Positions 1 through 11,667 of a stretch of 64,000 bases of DNA are shown here, in pieces. This DNA is from Acestrorhynchus altus (taxonomy: Eukaryota; Chordata; Actinopteri; Characiformes; Acestrorhynchidae), in the NCBI GenBank assembly GCA_034509495.1, contig CM067511.1:447941-511940 (forward strand), read 5' to 3'. Each line of letters begins with the position of its first letter. Position 1 is the stretch's first letter. Under the pieces are notes generated by a model. It was not told the origin of the DNA and made no database searches. It was given only the letters and a program-made list of their open reading frames with translations. The translations under genes were made by a program, and so were the position numbers.

Positions 1-954
1 GATTGTGTTAAAGCAGATGACAGATATCACTCCTGGGATAATGGACCTCAGAAAGACACGAGCAGAACAGCAGCCTGGTCCACCCACTGTCCCAGCACTG
101 TCAAACAGACAAGACAGCCAGTCAAGAACTCCGCCCCAGAACTGGCACCTGCCCGGCAGCCATGAGAGGCTTTGAGTAAATCAAGAGATTAGTTCGCTTT
201 CTGGACGATTCTCATCCTGTCAGGAACCTCGAGCAAAACACATCTGAGGACAGACTGACTGAGAGGCTTCTGGGTTTAGCGTTTGGATTCTCGCTGATTA
301 AACGTGCTGGACTTACACGGTCAGGGTACACGGGGTCGCTAAAGGCCCACAGAATAGTGGTGCTGAGTTACGAACAGTGACCTAAAGAGCAGATTGTCTA
401 AGCTTAACTTGCTGACTGGATTGGTTCCACTGCACGGGTTGATGTGACTTAACGTATGCCTTAATCAGAGCTTTCTTATTCACACATTATTTGTAGTTGA
501 AATTTATGCGTTTGATTTTGTTCAGAAAACCAAGATTTAAAGACAAGATACATCAAAAATTCACTGTAATAAAGCAAACCAAACTAATTAGTGGTTAGTT
601 ATGTCTTCGGAGTCTGGACAGCTGTGTTCGCCAGACTCTGTATTAATATGAATAGATGTTTGATATTTCGTTTTATATTTCTAACCGGTCACAACAGTTC
701 TGGCATCATCGAAACCATTTCAGCACTAAAGTACAACAGTGAGAAGTTAAGGTTGTGTTTCGGAGGCAGAAGCTGTAGTGAGTTTGTGGATGTTGGTACG
801 CTGTCATCACATGGATGGTCACTGAAAATGTACTAGAGAAGGCCAGGTCATTGGCAGCCACAGTGATCAGAACACGCTATTCAGTAAGACGCTGTCCAGA
901 CTTAAGTACACACGCCGACGGTAGCGCGTTTAGTTCTTGTCAGCATTTCATATC
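1..954. other. left edge, no gene seen
   Basis: I see no exon with recognisable coding content and flanking splice sites here. The sequence is ordinary AT-moderate intergenic DNA. Missing 3' exons of the tm4sf-like gene that begins at 3670 could lie here or outside the window, but I could not find them. Confidence 0.5.
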
Positions 955-1545
955 AACAACACTTCAATGTCCAATCAGAGAACAGTCCAATCAGAGAACA
1001 GTCCAATCAGAGAACAGTCCAATCAGATTACAGTCCAATCAGATTACAGTCCAATCAGATTACAGTCCAAACAGATTACAGTCCAATCAGATTACAGTCC
1101 ACTCAGATTAAGCAGTCCAATCAGAGAACAGTCCAAACAGATTACAGTCCACTCAGATTACAGTCCACTCAGATTACAGTCCAAACAGATTACAGTCCAA
1201 ACAGATTACAGTCCACCAGATTACAGTCCAAACGATTACTGTCCAATCGATTACGCCCTAACGGGATTACTGTCCAAACAGATTACAGTCCACTCAGATT
1301 ACAGTCCAATCAGAGAACAATCCAACAGATTACAGTCCACCAGATTACAGTCCACCTGTGGATTACAGTCCAAACAGATTACAGTCCAAACAGATTACAG
1401 TCCAAACAGATTACAGTCCAATCAGATTACTGTCCAATCAGATTACAGTCCACTCAGATTACTGTCCAAACAGATTACTGTCCAAACAGATTACAGTCCA
1501 TACAGATTACAGTCCAAACAGATTACAGTCCAATCAGTACACTTA
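955..1545. repeat. minisatellite, unit about GATTACAGTCCAATCA
   Basis: A tandem array of a 15-16 bp unit (GATTACAGTCCAATCA and GATTACAGTCCAAACA, with an AGAGAACAGTCC variant at the left end) fills about 590 bases. Long open frames across it are products of the repeat, not genes. Confidence 0.95.
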
Positions 1546-1828
1546 CACTCGGTTTCACAAAGAACTGGCAGCACACCAAAACGGTACCAAATCAACTTCC
1601 GGATTGTTCTGCCCCCCTGACACGCCCATGGAGACACACAAACGATCAACAGACCTGAATAGGCACTTCTCTGTCTCTGTGCGCGTGTGTGTGTGTGTGT
1701 GTATATGTGTAAATATGTGTACATTGACTTTAATTGGTTATAAAAAATGTCACAGATATTAGAACGGCTCCTGTAAGTGCACTGCTTCTGTAGTACACTA
1801 AGTAGTAAAACATAATTTATTTGACTAC

Positions 1829-3670
1829 CCCACAGCGGTTCCTACAGCATCTTTCCGCTTGTATACATTAAAGAGTGGGCAGGAGCTGCACCTGAACACA
1901 CATTAAAGCTTATAGTTTAACACTGGAACATACATTAAAGGTGTTGTTTACACATTAAAGTGATAGTTTTATACATTAAAGGTAAGTTATTTTTACACAT
2001 TAAAGTGATAGTTTTACACATTAAAGGTGTTATTTTATTAAAGTGGTAGTTTACACATTGAAGGATAGTTTTACAGGCTAAGCAGATGTTCTTGCACTAA
2101 ACTGTTCTCACAGTATGTTAGTTGGAGGCAGCACATTGGGGCTTGGTTTAGCTCACTGTTAGTAGTTAGCTTTATTTATTTTTTTTCATATCACCCAGTC
2201 GGTCAATATACTGTGTACCTGCTGCACTATCAAGATGGGAATAGAGAAAATAGGTTCCCATTATAGATAATGTACAGTAAACTGCAGGTACAGAGTTTTG
2301 TCTGTGTTCTCTAGATAATCATCTTTGTTTTAGGTGAGATAGCTGGAATGTGCCTCTGTTTCTACACTGCAGTTCACAGTGTGTGTTTATGCCAAGGTCA
2401 CGACTGCACACACCCACACACTCAGGAGCACAAACAGAACAAGTTCCATCATTAATCAGGAGAAACAAGAACTGTGATGATTCTCTATTCATAAAACACA
2501 GGTTCTATACTTTGGGGACACTAAAGGCACAGTACAAGGGCCCATTTAATGTCAAGGTTCCATATAGAACCATTTCCCAATAATGTGGCTTGTAACCACA
2601 CTTAAATGAAGGTGCAATAAACTGTTCTTTTTTTGAACAAAAACCAAAGACTAGCTGCTTTTTGGTTCTTAGTTAAGAACCCCACAGCTCTTCTTTTCAT
2701 ATATGCCCTTAAAGAGTTACCACAGAGAAGAAGAACTGTTCATGTATTAAAAGGTTCTTTTTAAATTGTCATGGTTTTAAAGAAGAAAATACAAATAACT
2801 GTTAAAATAACCTTTATGGGTGTAAGAAGGTATTGGTTCTAAAGAATATAGCATCAAACGGTTCTGTGGCTGTTTGCCAAAGAACCCATTTTAAGGAGAG
2901 AGAGACCTTGATATGATGTTCTTGCCCGTAAAATTACGAAAAAACTACTCTTAAAGGTCATTGAAAAGGCAGTGTTTTATGTCAAACCGCAGAACAGCTC
3001 AAGAACCATTTGATGATTCTGGAACATTCTGTTTTGCACCAAAAAATAAGCTTTAGGATTCTGGTTTTTAGAAGATTCCAGATTCTGAACCACTAAACGC
3101 TAATTATAAATCCGTTCACCAAGCCAATATATATTAGAATGTCTAGAACCAGGTTGGTGTAGAGTCTCTGACAGGGGAAGGATTGAAAACTAAACTGGAA
3201 TGAGCATCTGAGTTTTCATGGTTCTAGTTGAACTACTGCCTTTTTGAAAGAACCTAGAAGAACCTTTACCAAGAATAGCCTTCTGAACCATTGATTATTG
3301 TTTAGCTGAAACTGTGAAAAAGTAGTGCTTAAAACAAAAGAATTCCACATTCTGTGAAGTGTTTTCCTTAAACTGTCCAACCTGAGAACTTTAGAACCTC
3401 TTAGACCCTTTAAAGAGTTCTGAAGGTCTCATAAAGGAACAGGAGAGTAGTGCTGCTGCATTTTCATTAGAACAGTTATAAATTAACTCACCATGAGTCC
3501 TCCTCCAATCAGACCCCCCATGTACTTGACTTCTTCAGTGAGGTTCCCATCCTTGGCATACTGAACTGACCACCCTGGGAAGACCAGTGCATTATGTTGC
3601 AGAGAACCGAGATGAAGGCCAGAGGGTACAGAGCCCCAGCAATGAAGCGAGAACACTTTCCTGTACACAT
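1829..3670 (-). pseudogene. tm4sf5-like tetraspan gene, damaged tandem copy
   Basis: Two minus-strand exons match the L6/TM4SF five-exon family. Exon 1 (3670 down to 3492) starts MCTGKCSRF and ends GGLIGGGLM before a GTGAG donor. It is 179 nt, against 177 nt in the sister gene at 9.2-9.4 kb and 59 codons in TM4SF5; two extra bases between the codons for NIM and LVFP break the frame. Exon 2 (1891 down to 1829) ends in the family motif CCxNRCG but is 63 nt instead of 66 and has an in-frame TAA. Exons 3 and 4 were not found. TM4SF5 is a plasma-membrane four-helix protein that acts with integrins and growth-factor receptors. This copy looks non-functional as written. The alternative is indel errors in the assembly. 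Confidence 0.7.
2450..3460. repeat. intron tract rich in GGTTC/GAACC words
   Basis: About 1 kb in the intron of the damaged tm4sf copy is crowded with GAACC, GGTTCT and AAGAAC words in both orientations. It looks like decayed interspersed repeat of a type common in fish introns. I could not define element ends. Confidence 0.4.
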
Positions 3671-4294
3671 CCTGAGAGCAGACGTTCAGCAGTGGAGCAG
3701 AAGAATGAGGGTGAAGCTCTTATTTCCTTAGATGTTCTCCTGCTGTTCTCCTCCTATTTGATTTGCTGGAGCTGATGTCCTGTGTGCTCTAATGGAATCA
3801 GGTGGAATGGGCTTGTGTGTATAAGGCAAGGTTGGTAAAAGTGGCTAAGACTGATTTGACACACCACACCCAGTCTGTCTCTGCTGGACTTACAATAGGT
3901 CACTTTCTAGAAATCACACCTGTGTGATCACCTCATCTCCTCACTTGTATCAACAGAGCTCTGTAAACTAAAAGGGTTCTACTATAAAGTCCTTTCATTA
4001 CTCATAGCGAGTGGATCCTTTGTTGGTACTATGTAGAGAGGTTTTATTTGTATCTGAAGAACACTTACATTGTTGTGGTTCTACACAGAAGTGAAATAGT
4101 ACTGAATATTAATATTTGTGAGGTAAAGAACCCTGTTAACGTATCGTGTACACTGGTGCTCATAGCGTTGTCAGCCATTCTCCTGCAGAAGGTTCTAGTG
4201 TGAGTGATAAATGCCGTAAATGTAAATGGGAATGTAAATGAAGTCTCCGTCTGCAGATGAGGAGAGAGGATAGAGATAAGAATGCCTCAGGAGC

Positions 4295-4349
<55 letters not shown>

Positions 4350-4497
4350 GGACAGGAGGAAGGTTCAAGATGGCACCAGGAACTACAGAGTACAGAGCTG
4401 TAAAATCTGTTATTCATTATAAAGGAACTGGTTTGTTAAATATCTCTGGATTCATTCATTGCAGCTGATTATTAACCGAAAGCTGCTTCACTGTTTC

Positions 4498-4554
<57 letters not shown>

Positions 4555-5853
4555 GAGTCAGCTCCAGTCCCCTGACTGAGTGGAGTGGTCAGTTAAAGTT
4601 TACCTAAAGAGCAGATCATCAGTTGCAGGAGTGGCTTACAGTCTAACACATGGCCTTGGACGTCTGATATGTGTGTAGGCTGAATGGGTGGAGCTAAACA
4701 GCTGTAGGCTGAGTGGGTGGAGCTAAACTGCTGTAGGCTGAATGGGTGGAGCTAAACAGCTGTAGGCTGAATGGGTGAGGGGGCTAAACTGTTGTAGACC
4801 GAATGGGTGAGCCAACCGTTGTAGACTGTGTGACATCCATTCACAGCTCCACTAGATGGAACCTGTTTAATATACTTACATTATTACATTTCATTATTGA
4901 TATAAAAAATGTGCAAAAGTACAACATAATGCAGTGTGATTGAGCAGATGTGCATGTTCACTGGACTGCTTTGGACACTGGACATTCCACCAGTTTCTTA
5001 TCAGTGGAAAATCAATTTCACCACTATATTCATTTGGATCAGTTCCGGCGATTAATCATGACATCACAAACCATCTCCCACGTTTCATTAGTTAATTATT
5101 TATTTATTATGATTTTACTTTGTGAATTAATGACTTTTTAAACATTGTTTTCAGTTGTACTCAATTCTATACTATTTAAATTAATCACAGGTTTTGTACA
5201 TTGTATTACGGTGTTTGTCAGAAAAGCTGCACAGAATCAGACAAAGATGACTTTTATCTAAAATGTCTAGTATATTAAAGCACTCGATGACTGAATATCT
5301 GAATTCAGTTTCTTCAGGACCATTTATTTTGCACGTGTGTAGATATAAAACACCACGTTTGATCTATATAGAGTCTCGTCTGTTATTCCTCACATGACAT
5401 AAGCAGGATTTATGAAAACATTAGTGAACACAGTCATGAACACAGTCATGAACACAGTCTAAACCTAAAACACACACGTTTACTGTTCATGTCTTTATGG
5501 AGCACTATTCGCAGTGTAGGCTAGAAGAAGTAAGTAAAGCTCTGCCTCAAAGAGTCCACCAACAGATAACTGACAGAAGGTGTTTCAGGGAGGAAATGAG
5601 AGTGTAGTTTCACAGGTGATTTACTCATCAGTGTAATGATCAGATTACGTTTGTAATTGACGTAGGAATCCAGGTAAATCCAGGTTCACTCACTGAACTG
5701 TGTTTACTCAATAAAACCCATAAACAGTGGAGATGTGTGTTATTAGTGTAGTTAGACCGTGTTTGTCCATAGCTGTGTAACTGAGATACGAAACAGAAAC
5801 TCGTTTATTAGTTCCCACACATTTATCAGCGCAGGAATCCAGGCAGCTCCATT
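3671..5853. other. intergenic stretch between tandem tm4sf copies
   Basis: This spacer separates the two same-strand tm4sf-like genes. It contains a (GT)n tract at about 4295-4349, a (CA)n tract at about 4499-4552, a short GTAAATG-type LINE tail near 4215-4240, and the small GGCTGAATGGGTGGAGCTAAA array listed separately. I see no gene. Confidence 0.6.
4672..4830. repeat. short array of the dispersed 29-bp minisatellite (reverse orientation)
   Basis: About five units of a roughly 29-bp repeat read GCTGTAGGCTGAATGGGTGG then AGCTAAACT. This is the reverse complement of the unit that forms the large array at 7485-9045, and it recurs at 13628-13692 and 45483-45568. Confidence 0.85.
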
Positions 5854-8800
5854 TCAGGCCCCACAGATGCAGCCAACAAGGCCATTCAACATCTGGCAGA
5901 AGCACAGCACAAGCTCCAGAGAGCCAACCAACACCAGTGTGCTGAACAAGGTCACGTTAAACTCCACCACGTTCTTTGGCTCTGTGCACGTTGTCCACTG
6001 GTCCATGTGAATCAGATAATCACTGGAACTAAGAGGGAGAGAAGAAAGGAGGCATTAACTTAAATCCACGCCATCAGAATATGACAAAAAAAGATAGTAG
6101 CTATTTCGTTGTCTCTCACTGCCTGAAAAGGTCTTCCCCACTGAAAATGAATATTTAAGCAGTAGGGCCCATTAATCAACCCTAATAGTGCACGACACAA
6201 CTGTACAGGGCACCAGCGACACCAATAGCTGAAAATCCAATGGACAGGAACATCTACAGCACATGAACAGAAGGTCATCAAATGGAGCTGACAGATAAAG
6301 CTCATCCTGTCTTTATTGCACAGACTGCGTTAAGAACAGATCGACGGATACAATCATAAACAGACCAGCGGCAAACAAACAGAATTTACTAAAAGTCAAC
6401 AAACACAGATCAGCCAGAACATTATGACCACCTCCGTGTTTCTCCTCACTCTGTCCACTCTATCAGCTCCACTCTGTCCACTCTATCAGCTCCTTCTCTT
6501 GTCCACTCTATCAGCCTTCGTCCACTCTATCAGCCCTCTTCGTCCACTCTATCAGCTCCTCTCTGTCCACTCTATCAGCTCATCATACTCCTCCCATTCA
6601 GAGGAGTCATTTAGATCAGAGGAGCCCAAACATTCGCTGTATTTATGAACTGTATATATTGTTAATGTAAGTGTGGCACATTAATGTGTAATTAATTAAT
6701 TAATGTGTTCAAATTCTCTCTCTCTCTGTCTCTCTCTCTGTCTCTCTCTGTCTCTTCTCTCTCTCTCTCTCCCCACCGTCCTGCCCCCCCCCCCATCTAT
6801 CCCCCAACCGTCCTCCCCGTCCTCTGGGTCTCCCTCCCCATCCTCCCCACCGTCCTGTCCCCATCCATCCTCCGTCCTCTCCCCAACCATCCTCCACCTG
6901 TCCCCTGGTCTCTCATCCTCACCGGGTCCTGTCCTCCGCCTCCATCCTCCTCCTCACTGTCCTGTCTCTCTCCTCACCGTCCTGTCGCCTCCTCACCGTC
7001 CTGTCTCCCCCATCCTCTCCGTCTCTCTCATCTCTCTCTCTCTGGTCTCTCTCATCTCTCTCTCACTGTCTCCCTGTGTCCGTCTCTCTCTCACTGTCTC
7101 TCTCTATCTCACTCTCTCTCTCTCTCTCACCGTCTCCCTATGTCTGTCTCTCTCTCTCACCGTCTCCCTATCTATGTCTCTCTCTCTCTCTCTCACTGTC
7201 TCTGTCGCTCTGTCTCTCTCTGTCTCTCTCTGTCTCTCTCTGTCTCTCTCTCTCTCTCTCTCTCATGGTATTTCTACACTAGTGTATTGTTCAGATATCA
7301 TGTGATGAATAAGAGTCTGAGAGTGCATCGTAGAGTGCAGTAAGTAGTGAGGATGTTTGACACTCACTCCACAGCGATTCGCACAGCAGCCGTGCTTTGC
7401 AGTCAGATTAATAAAGAGGGCTGGAAGCAACACCTGAACCAGAGACAGAAGAAGAGAAATTCCATAAATATCACTCACCCATTCAGCCTGCAGTAGCCCA
7501 CCCATTCAGCCTGCAGCAGTGTAGCCCCACCCATTCAGCCTGCAGCAGTTCAGCCCCACCCATTCGGCCTGCAGCAGTTCAGGACCCACCCACCAGCCTG
7601 CAGCAGTTCAGCCCACCCATCCAGCTTCTGCAGTTCAGCCTCACCCATTCAGCCTGCAGCAGCAGTTCAGGACTCCACCCATTCAGCCCCTCCTGCAGCA
7701 GTGTAGTCCCCACCCATTCAGCCTGCAGTTCAGACCCACCCATTCAGCCTGCAGCAGTTCAGACCCACCCATTCAGCCTGCAGCAGTGTAGCCCCACCCA
7801 TTCGGCCTGCAGCAGTTCAGACCCACCCATTCAGCCTGCAGCAGTTCAGACCCACCCATTCAGCCTGCAGCAGTTCAGCCCCACCCATTCAGCCTCTCCG
7901 CAGTGTAGTCTCTCACCCATTCAGCCTGCAGCAGTCCAGACTCCACCCAGGTCTGCCTGCAGCAGTTCAGACCCACCTATCCAGCCTCTGCAGTTCAGCC
8001 CCCACCCATTCAGGCCTCTGCAGCAGTGTAGCCCCACCCATTCAGCCTGCAGCAGTTCAGACCCACCCATTCAGCCTGCAGCAGTGTAGCCCCACCCATT
8101 CAGCCTGCAGCAGTTCAGCCCCACCCATTCGGCCTGCAGCAGTTCAGACCCACCCATTCAGCCTGCAGCAGTTCAGCCCCACCCATTCAGCCTGCAGCAG
8201 TGTACTTTCATTCCATTCACAAGCCTGCAGAATTCAGACCCACTCCATTCGGCCTGCAGCAGTTCAGACCCACCCATTCAGCCTGCAGCAGTTCAGCCCC
8301 ACCCATTCAGCCTGCAGCAGTGTAGCCCCACCCATTCAGCCTGCAGCAGTGTGAGTCTCACCCATCTCGCCTGCAGTGTAGCCCCACCCATTCAGCCTGC
8401 AGCAGTTCAGCCCCACCCATCTGCCTGCAGCAGTTTAGCCCACCCATTCAGCCTGCAGCAGTAGCCCCACCCATTCAGCCTGCAGCAGTGTAGCCCCACC
8501 CATTCAGCCTACTGCAGTTCAGCCCCACCCATTCAGCCTACTGCAGTTCAGCTCCACCCATTCAACCTACAGCAGTGTAGCCCCACCCATTGAGGCCTGC
8601 AGGTGCAGTAGTTCCCCACCCATCTGCCTGCAGCAGTGTAGTTCCCCACCCATCTGGCCTGCAGCAGTCTGTAGCCCCACCCATCTGCCTGCAGTTCAGC
8701 CCCACCCATCTGCCTGCAGTGCACCCCACCCATCTGCCCATGTGCAGTGTAGCCCCACCCATTCGCTCCCTGCGTGCAGTGTAGCTCCCCACCCATTCAG

Positions 8801-9377
8801 CCTGCAGGCTCTACCTCCATTCAGCTCATGCAGCTTAGAAGCCCCACCCATTCAGCCTACTGCAGTTCAGCCTCACCCATTCCCTCCTGCAGCAGTTCAG
8901 CCCCACCCATTCAGCCTGCAGCAGTGTAGCCCCACCCATTCAGCCTGCAGCAGTTCAGCCCCACCCATTCAGCCTGCAGCAGTTCAGCCCCACCCATTCG
9001 GCCTGCAGCAGTTCAGCCCCACCCATTCAGCCTGCAGCAGTTTACCCAAACCCATTTGGGAATTCCCTGTGAATACCAGAAATCATAAAGAAAAATGAAC
9101 CTGGTCTAATCCTGATTTAGAAAATAAAAGATGGACAACTGTTTGGCAAAGTTTAGTTTTATGTTATAATTAATTTCAGAATGACTGAAAATAAGCTCAC
9201 CATGAGGCCTCCTCCAACCAGACCCCCCATGTACAACACTTCTGGAGTGAGACGGTGGTCCCGCACATAGTCAACCTTCCAGTCCGGGAAGATCAGGATA
9301 CTGTTACAGGCCGTAGAGATGAGCACCAGAGGGTACAGTGACCTGGCGATGAAGCGAGAACACTTTCCCGTGCACAT
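5854..9377 (-). CDS. tm4sf5-like L6 tetraspan protein, frame broken in exon 3
   Basis: Four minus-strand exons fit the TM4SF1/4/5 (L6) family. Exon 1 (9377-9201, 59 codons) begins MCTGKCSRFIARSLYPL and ends GGLVGGGLM. Exon 2 (7433-7368, 22 codons) ends KHGCCANRCG. Exon 3 (6253-6120) begins MFLSIGFSAIGVAGALYS and continues as LLGLINGPYCL in another frame. Exon 4 (6028-5854) reads WTTCTEPKNVVEFNVTLF and ends CICGA-stop. The order of four membrane helices and the CC-NRC motif is that of TM4SF5, a plasma-membrane protein. Exon 3 is 134 nt where the family has 135, so one base is missing after YSCVV, and exon 4 enters one base out of phase. Either the gene is recently disabled or the assembly has two single-base errors. 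The damaged sister at 1.8-3.7 kb lies downstream on the same strand. Confidence 0.75.
6440..7262. repeat. CT-rich simple repeat block
   Basis: A short GTCCACTCTATCAGCTC array (about 6440-6590) is followed by (TC)n, CCGTCCTCCCC-type and (TCTCTCTG)n sequence (6713-7262), all inside tm4sf intron 2. In the sense strand of the gene this is a purine tract. No coding content. Confidence 0.9.
7485..9045. repeat. large 29-bp minisatellite, TTCAGCCCCACCCATTCAGC
   Basis: About 1.5 kb of head-to-tail copies of a 28-30 bp unit (TTCAGCCCCACCCATTCAGC then CTGCAGCAG) lies in tm4sf intron 1. Many units have small indels, which suggests either an old array or poor consensus sequence in the array. The same unit occurs at three other places in this window. 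Confidence 0.95.
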
Positions 9378-9554
9378 CCTGACTGCACACCTGCAGTGGG
9401 CAACCAAGAGCACGAATTTAACTGTGTCCAAAATATGTCCAAACTGTCTGATTCTCAAATCCTGAGGTTCTCGTCACACTGTCCTGCTTATGTCCTCCTG
9501 ATGTGTCTCGTTAGAGCTGGGTGACCATGAGGCCAGGCTAAATTAGTTGGAATG

Positions 9555-9601
<47 letters not shown>

Positions 9602-10147
9602 TTCTGTTCATTCTCTTTAAACAGTTGCTCTGTCTACAAACAGCTTCCAGAACTGAACCCACACTTGACCCCATCTCCAAACCAGTATAACTGTCCCATC
9701 CCCGCAGCACTGCGTTAAATTGATACCACTTTCCCACCCGGCACAGACCTGCTGCTGATGGGTTCCGACCTCTCCACAGCCTGGTAATGCTGGTTGGTTC
9801 TCTGAAGACTGCTTCTCCACTGAATGCAGACTGAGCAGTGTGCTGTGCTGATATATAAGAGCAGTTCACTGGAAACTGGAATGACTGACCTCAGACCACA
9901 GACATTGCACAGGAAGAGCAGAGACACCTTTAATTCTTTACCTTCTAGTTTCACAAAGGAAGCGGTTTTGTTGTGCATTCAACAATATATCTATCTATCT
10001 AGAACAGTCCACAAAGCAGAAATGTCCACCTGACAGTGTCCTATGAGCAGCGTCCTGTGAGCACTGATGAAGGACTCAGAGGACGACTAACACAAACTGT
10101 GCAGAAACAGATGAGCTTCTGTCTCTGACTCTACAAGGTGGAGACAC
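9378..10147. other. intergenic, simple repeats only
   Basis: The tm4sf promoter would lie here, but I cannot identify a core element. A (GA)n tract sits at about 9570-9598. No gene is seen. Confidence 0.5.
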
Positions 10148-10975
10148 TCGGTAGTCTTAACCCTAAACTTAAACCCTAACCCTAATCCTAATCCTAGGCC
10201 TAACCCTAAACCCCAAACCCCAACCCTAACCCCAGGCATAACCCCAAACCCCAAACCCTAATCCTAACCCAAACCCCAACACTAATCCTAACCTTAAACC
10301 CCAACCCTAATCCCAGGCGAACCTCAAACCCCAACCCTAATCCCAACCCAAACCCCAACCCTAATCCCAACCTTAAACCCCAACACCAATCCTGTAACCC
10401 AAACCCCAACCCAATCCCAGGCGAACCCCAACCCCAACCCTAATCCCAACCTTAAACCCCAACCCCAATCCCTAGGTAAACCCCAACCCTAACCAACCCA
10501 AACCCCAACCCCTAACCCTAATCCCAGGCGCAACCCTAAACCCCAACCCTAATCCCAACCTTAAACCCAATCCAACTCAAACCCCAACCCAATCCTAGGC
10601 GAACCCCAAAACCCTAACCAATCCCAACCTTAAACCCCAACCCTAATCCCAACCTAAAACCCCAACCCCTAATCCTAGGCTAGTCCCCTAACCCTAACCC
10701 TAATCCCAACCCAAACCCTAACCCTAAACCTAACCCTAACCCTAACCCTAATCCCAACCCAAACCCTAACCCTAATCCTAGGCTAACCTCAAACCCAAAC
10801 CCAATCCCAACCCCTAATCCCAACCCAAACCCTAATCCCAGGATGCTAACCTCCCAAACCCTAACCCTAATCCTAACCTTAAACCCTAACCCTAATCCTA
10901 GGCGTAACCCTAAACCCTAACCCTAATCCTAAACCCTAATCCTAACCTTAAACCCTAACCCTAATCCTAGCCTTT
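10148..10975. repeat. degenerate telomere-like CCCTAA-family tract
   Basis: About 830 bases consist of variants of CCCTAA mixed with CCCCAAAC, CCTAATCC and CCTAGGC. A longer higher-order unit of roughly 45-60 bp containing AATCCTAGGC recurs. It is interstitial, flanked by unique DNA and genes, and is not a chromosome end. Confidence 0.85.
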
Positions 10976-11667
10976 TACTCTAACACTGAACCTGTTTACT
11001 CAAATTTATTACATAACATGTATAAACATCAGTTTAATATGAAAACATGACCTCATAATTTGTCCCGGCTTTCGTCTACCTTAACTACGTCTTTTTTAAT
11101 CTGTGTATGACCTAGCCCGACAGCAATGCTTATCAACAAGACGTCTGCAGCACATTGACATCTTTACACCAAAACCACTCCATAGTCTAATGGCCAAAAG
11201 GAAGTCATTGTACTTCATAGGAGTGTCTAATAGAGTGGGACAGTGAGGACAGTGTTTAAAACATCTAGCAAAGAATTTGCTGTGTCTGATCCACTATCAG
11301 CTGCATCACACACTAACACACCACCACCATGTCAGTGTGATCAGCAGTGCTGAGAATGACCCACCACCCACATCATAGCTGCTCTGTGGTGGTCCTGTGG
11401 GGTCCTGATCAGTGAAGATCAGGGTTAAAGGAGGAGAATAAAGTATCAGAGAAACAGGAGATGGTCATAATGTTATGGCTGATTGTGTTGGAGGCGTCTA
11501 GTGTTTTGTCTCCATCTAGCGATGAAACCGGGGTTCACTGCCCTTCACTCTCAGCAGTCTCAGCTCCGCCCCGTCCCTGCCCACTCTAACCAATCCAGGG
11601 TTAGGGGCGTGGTCAGGCTCCAGCCAATTGCAGAAGAGTGGGCCCCAGGTGGAGTTCCTCCTGAACC

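Noticed and set aside
937..1620. 227-codon frame with repeated QSNQITVQSDYSP
   Set aside because: It is the translated GATTACAGTCC minisatellite, with no splice sites or homology.
7485..9045. CRISPR-like array of regular repeats
   Set aside because: There are no unique spacers; the units are directly tandem and the genome is vertebrate.
10148..10975. True telomere or chromosome end
   Set aside because: Units are degenerate and unique gene-bearing sequence continues on both sides.
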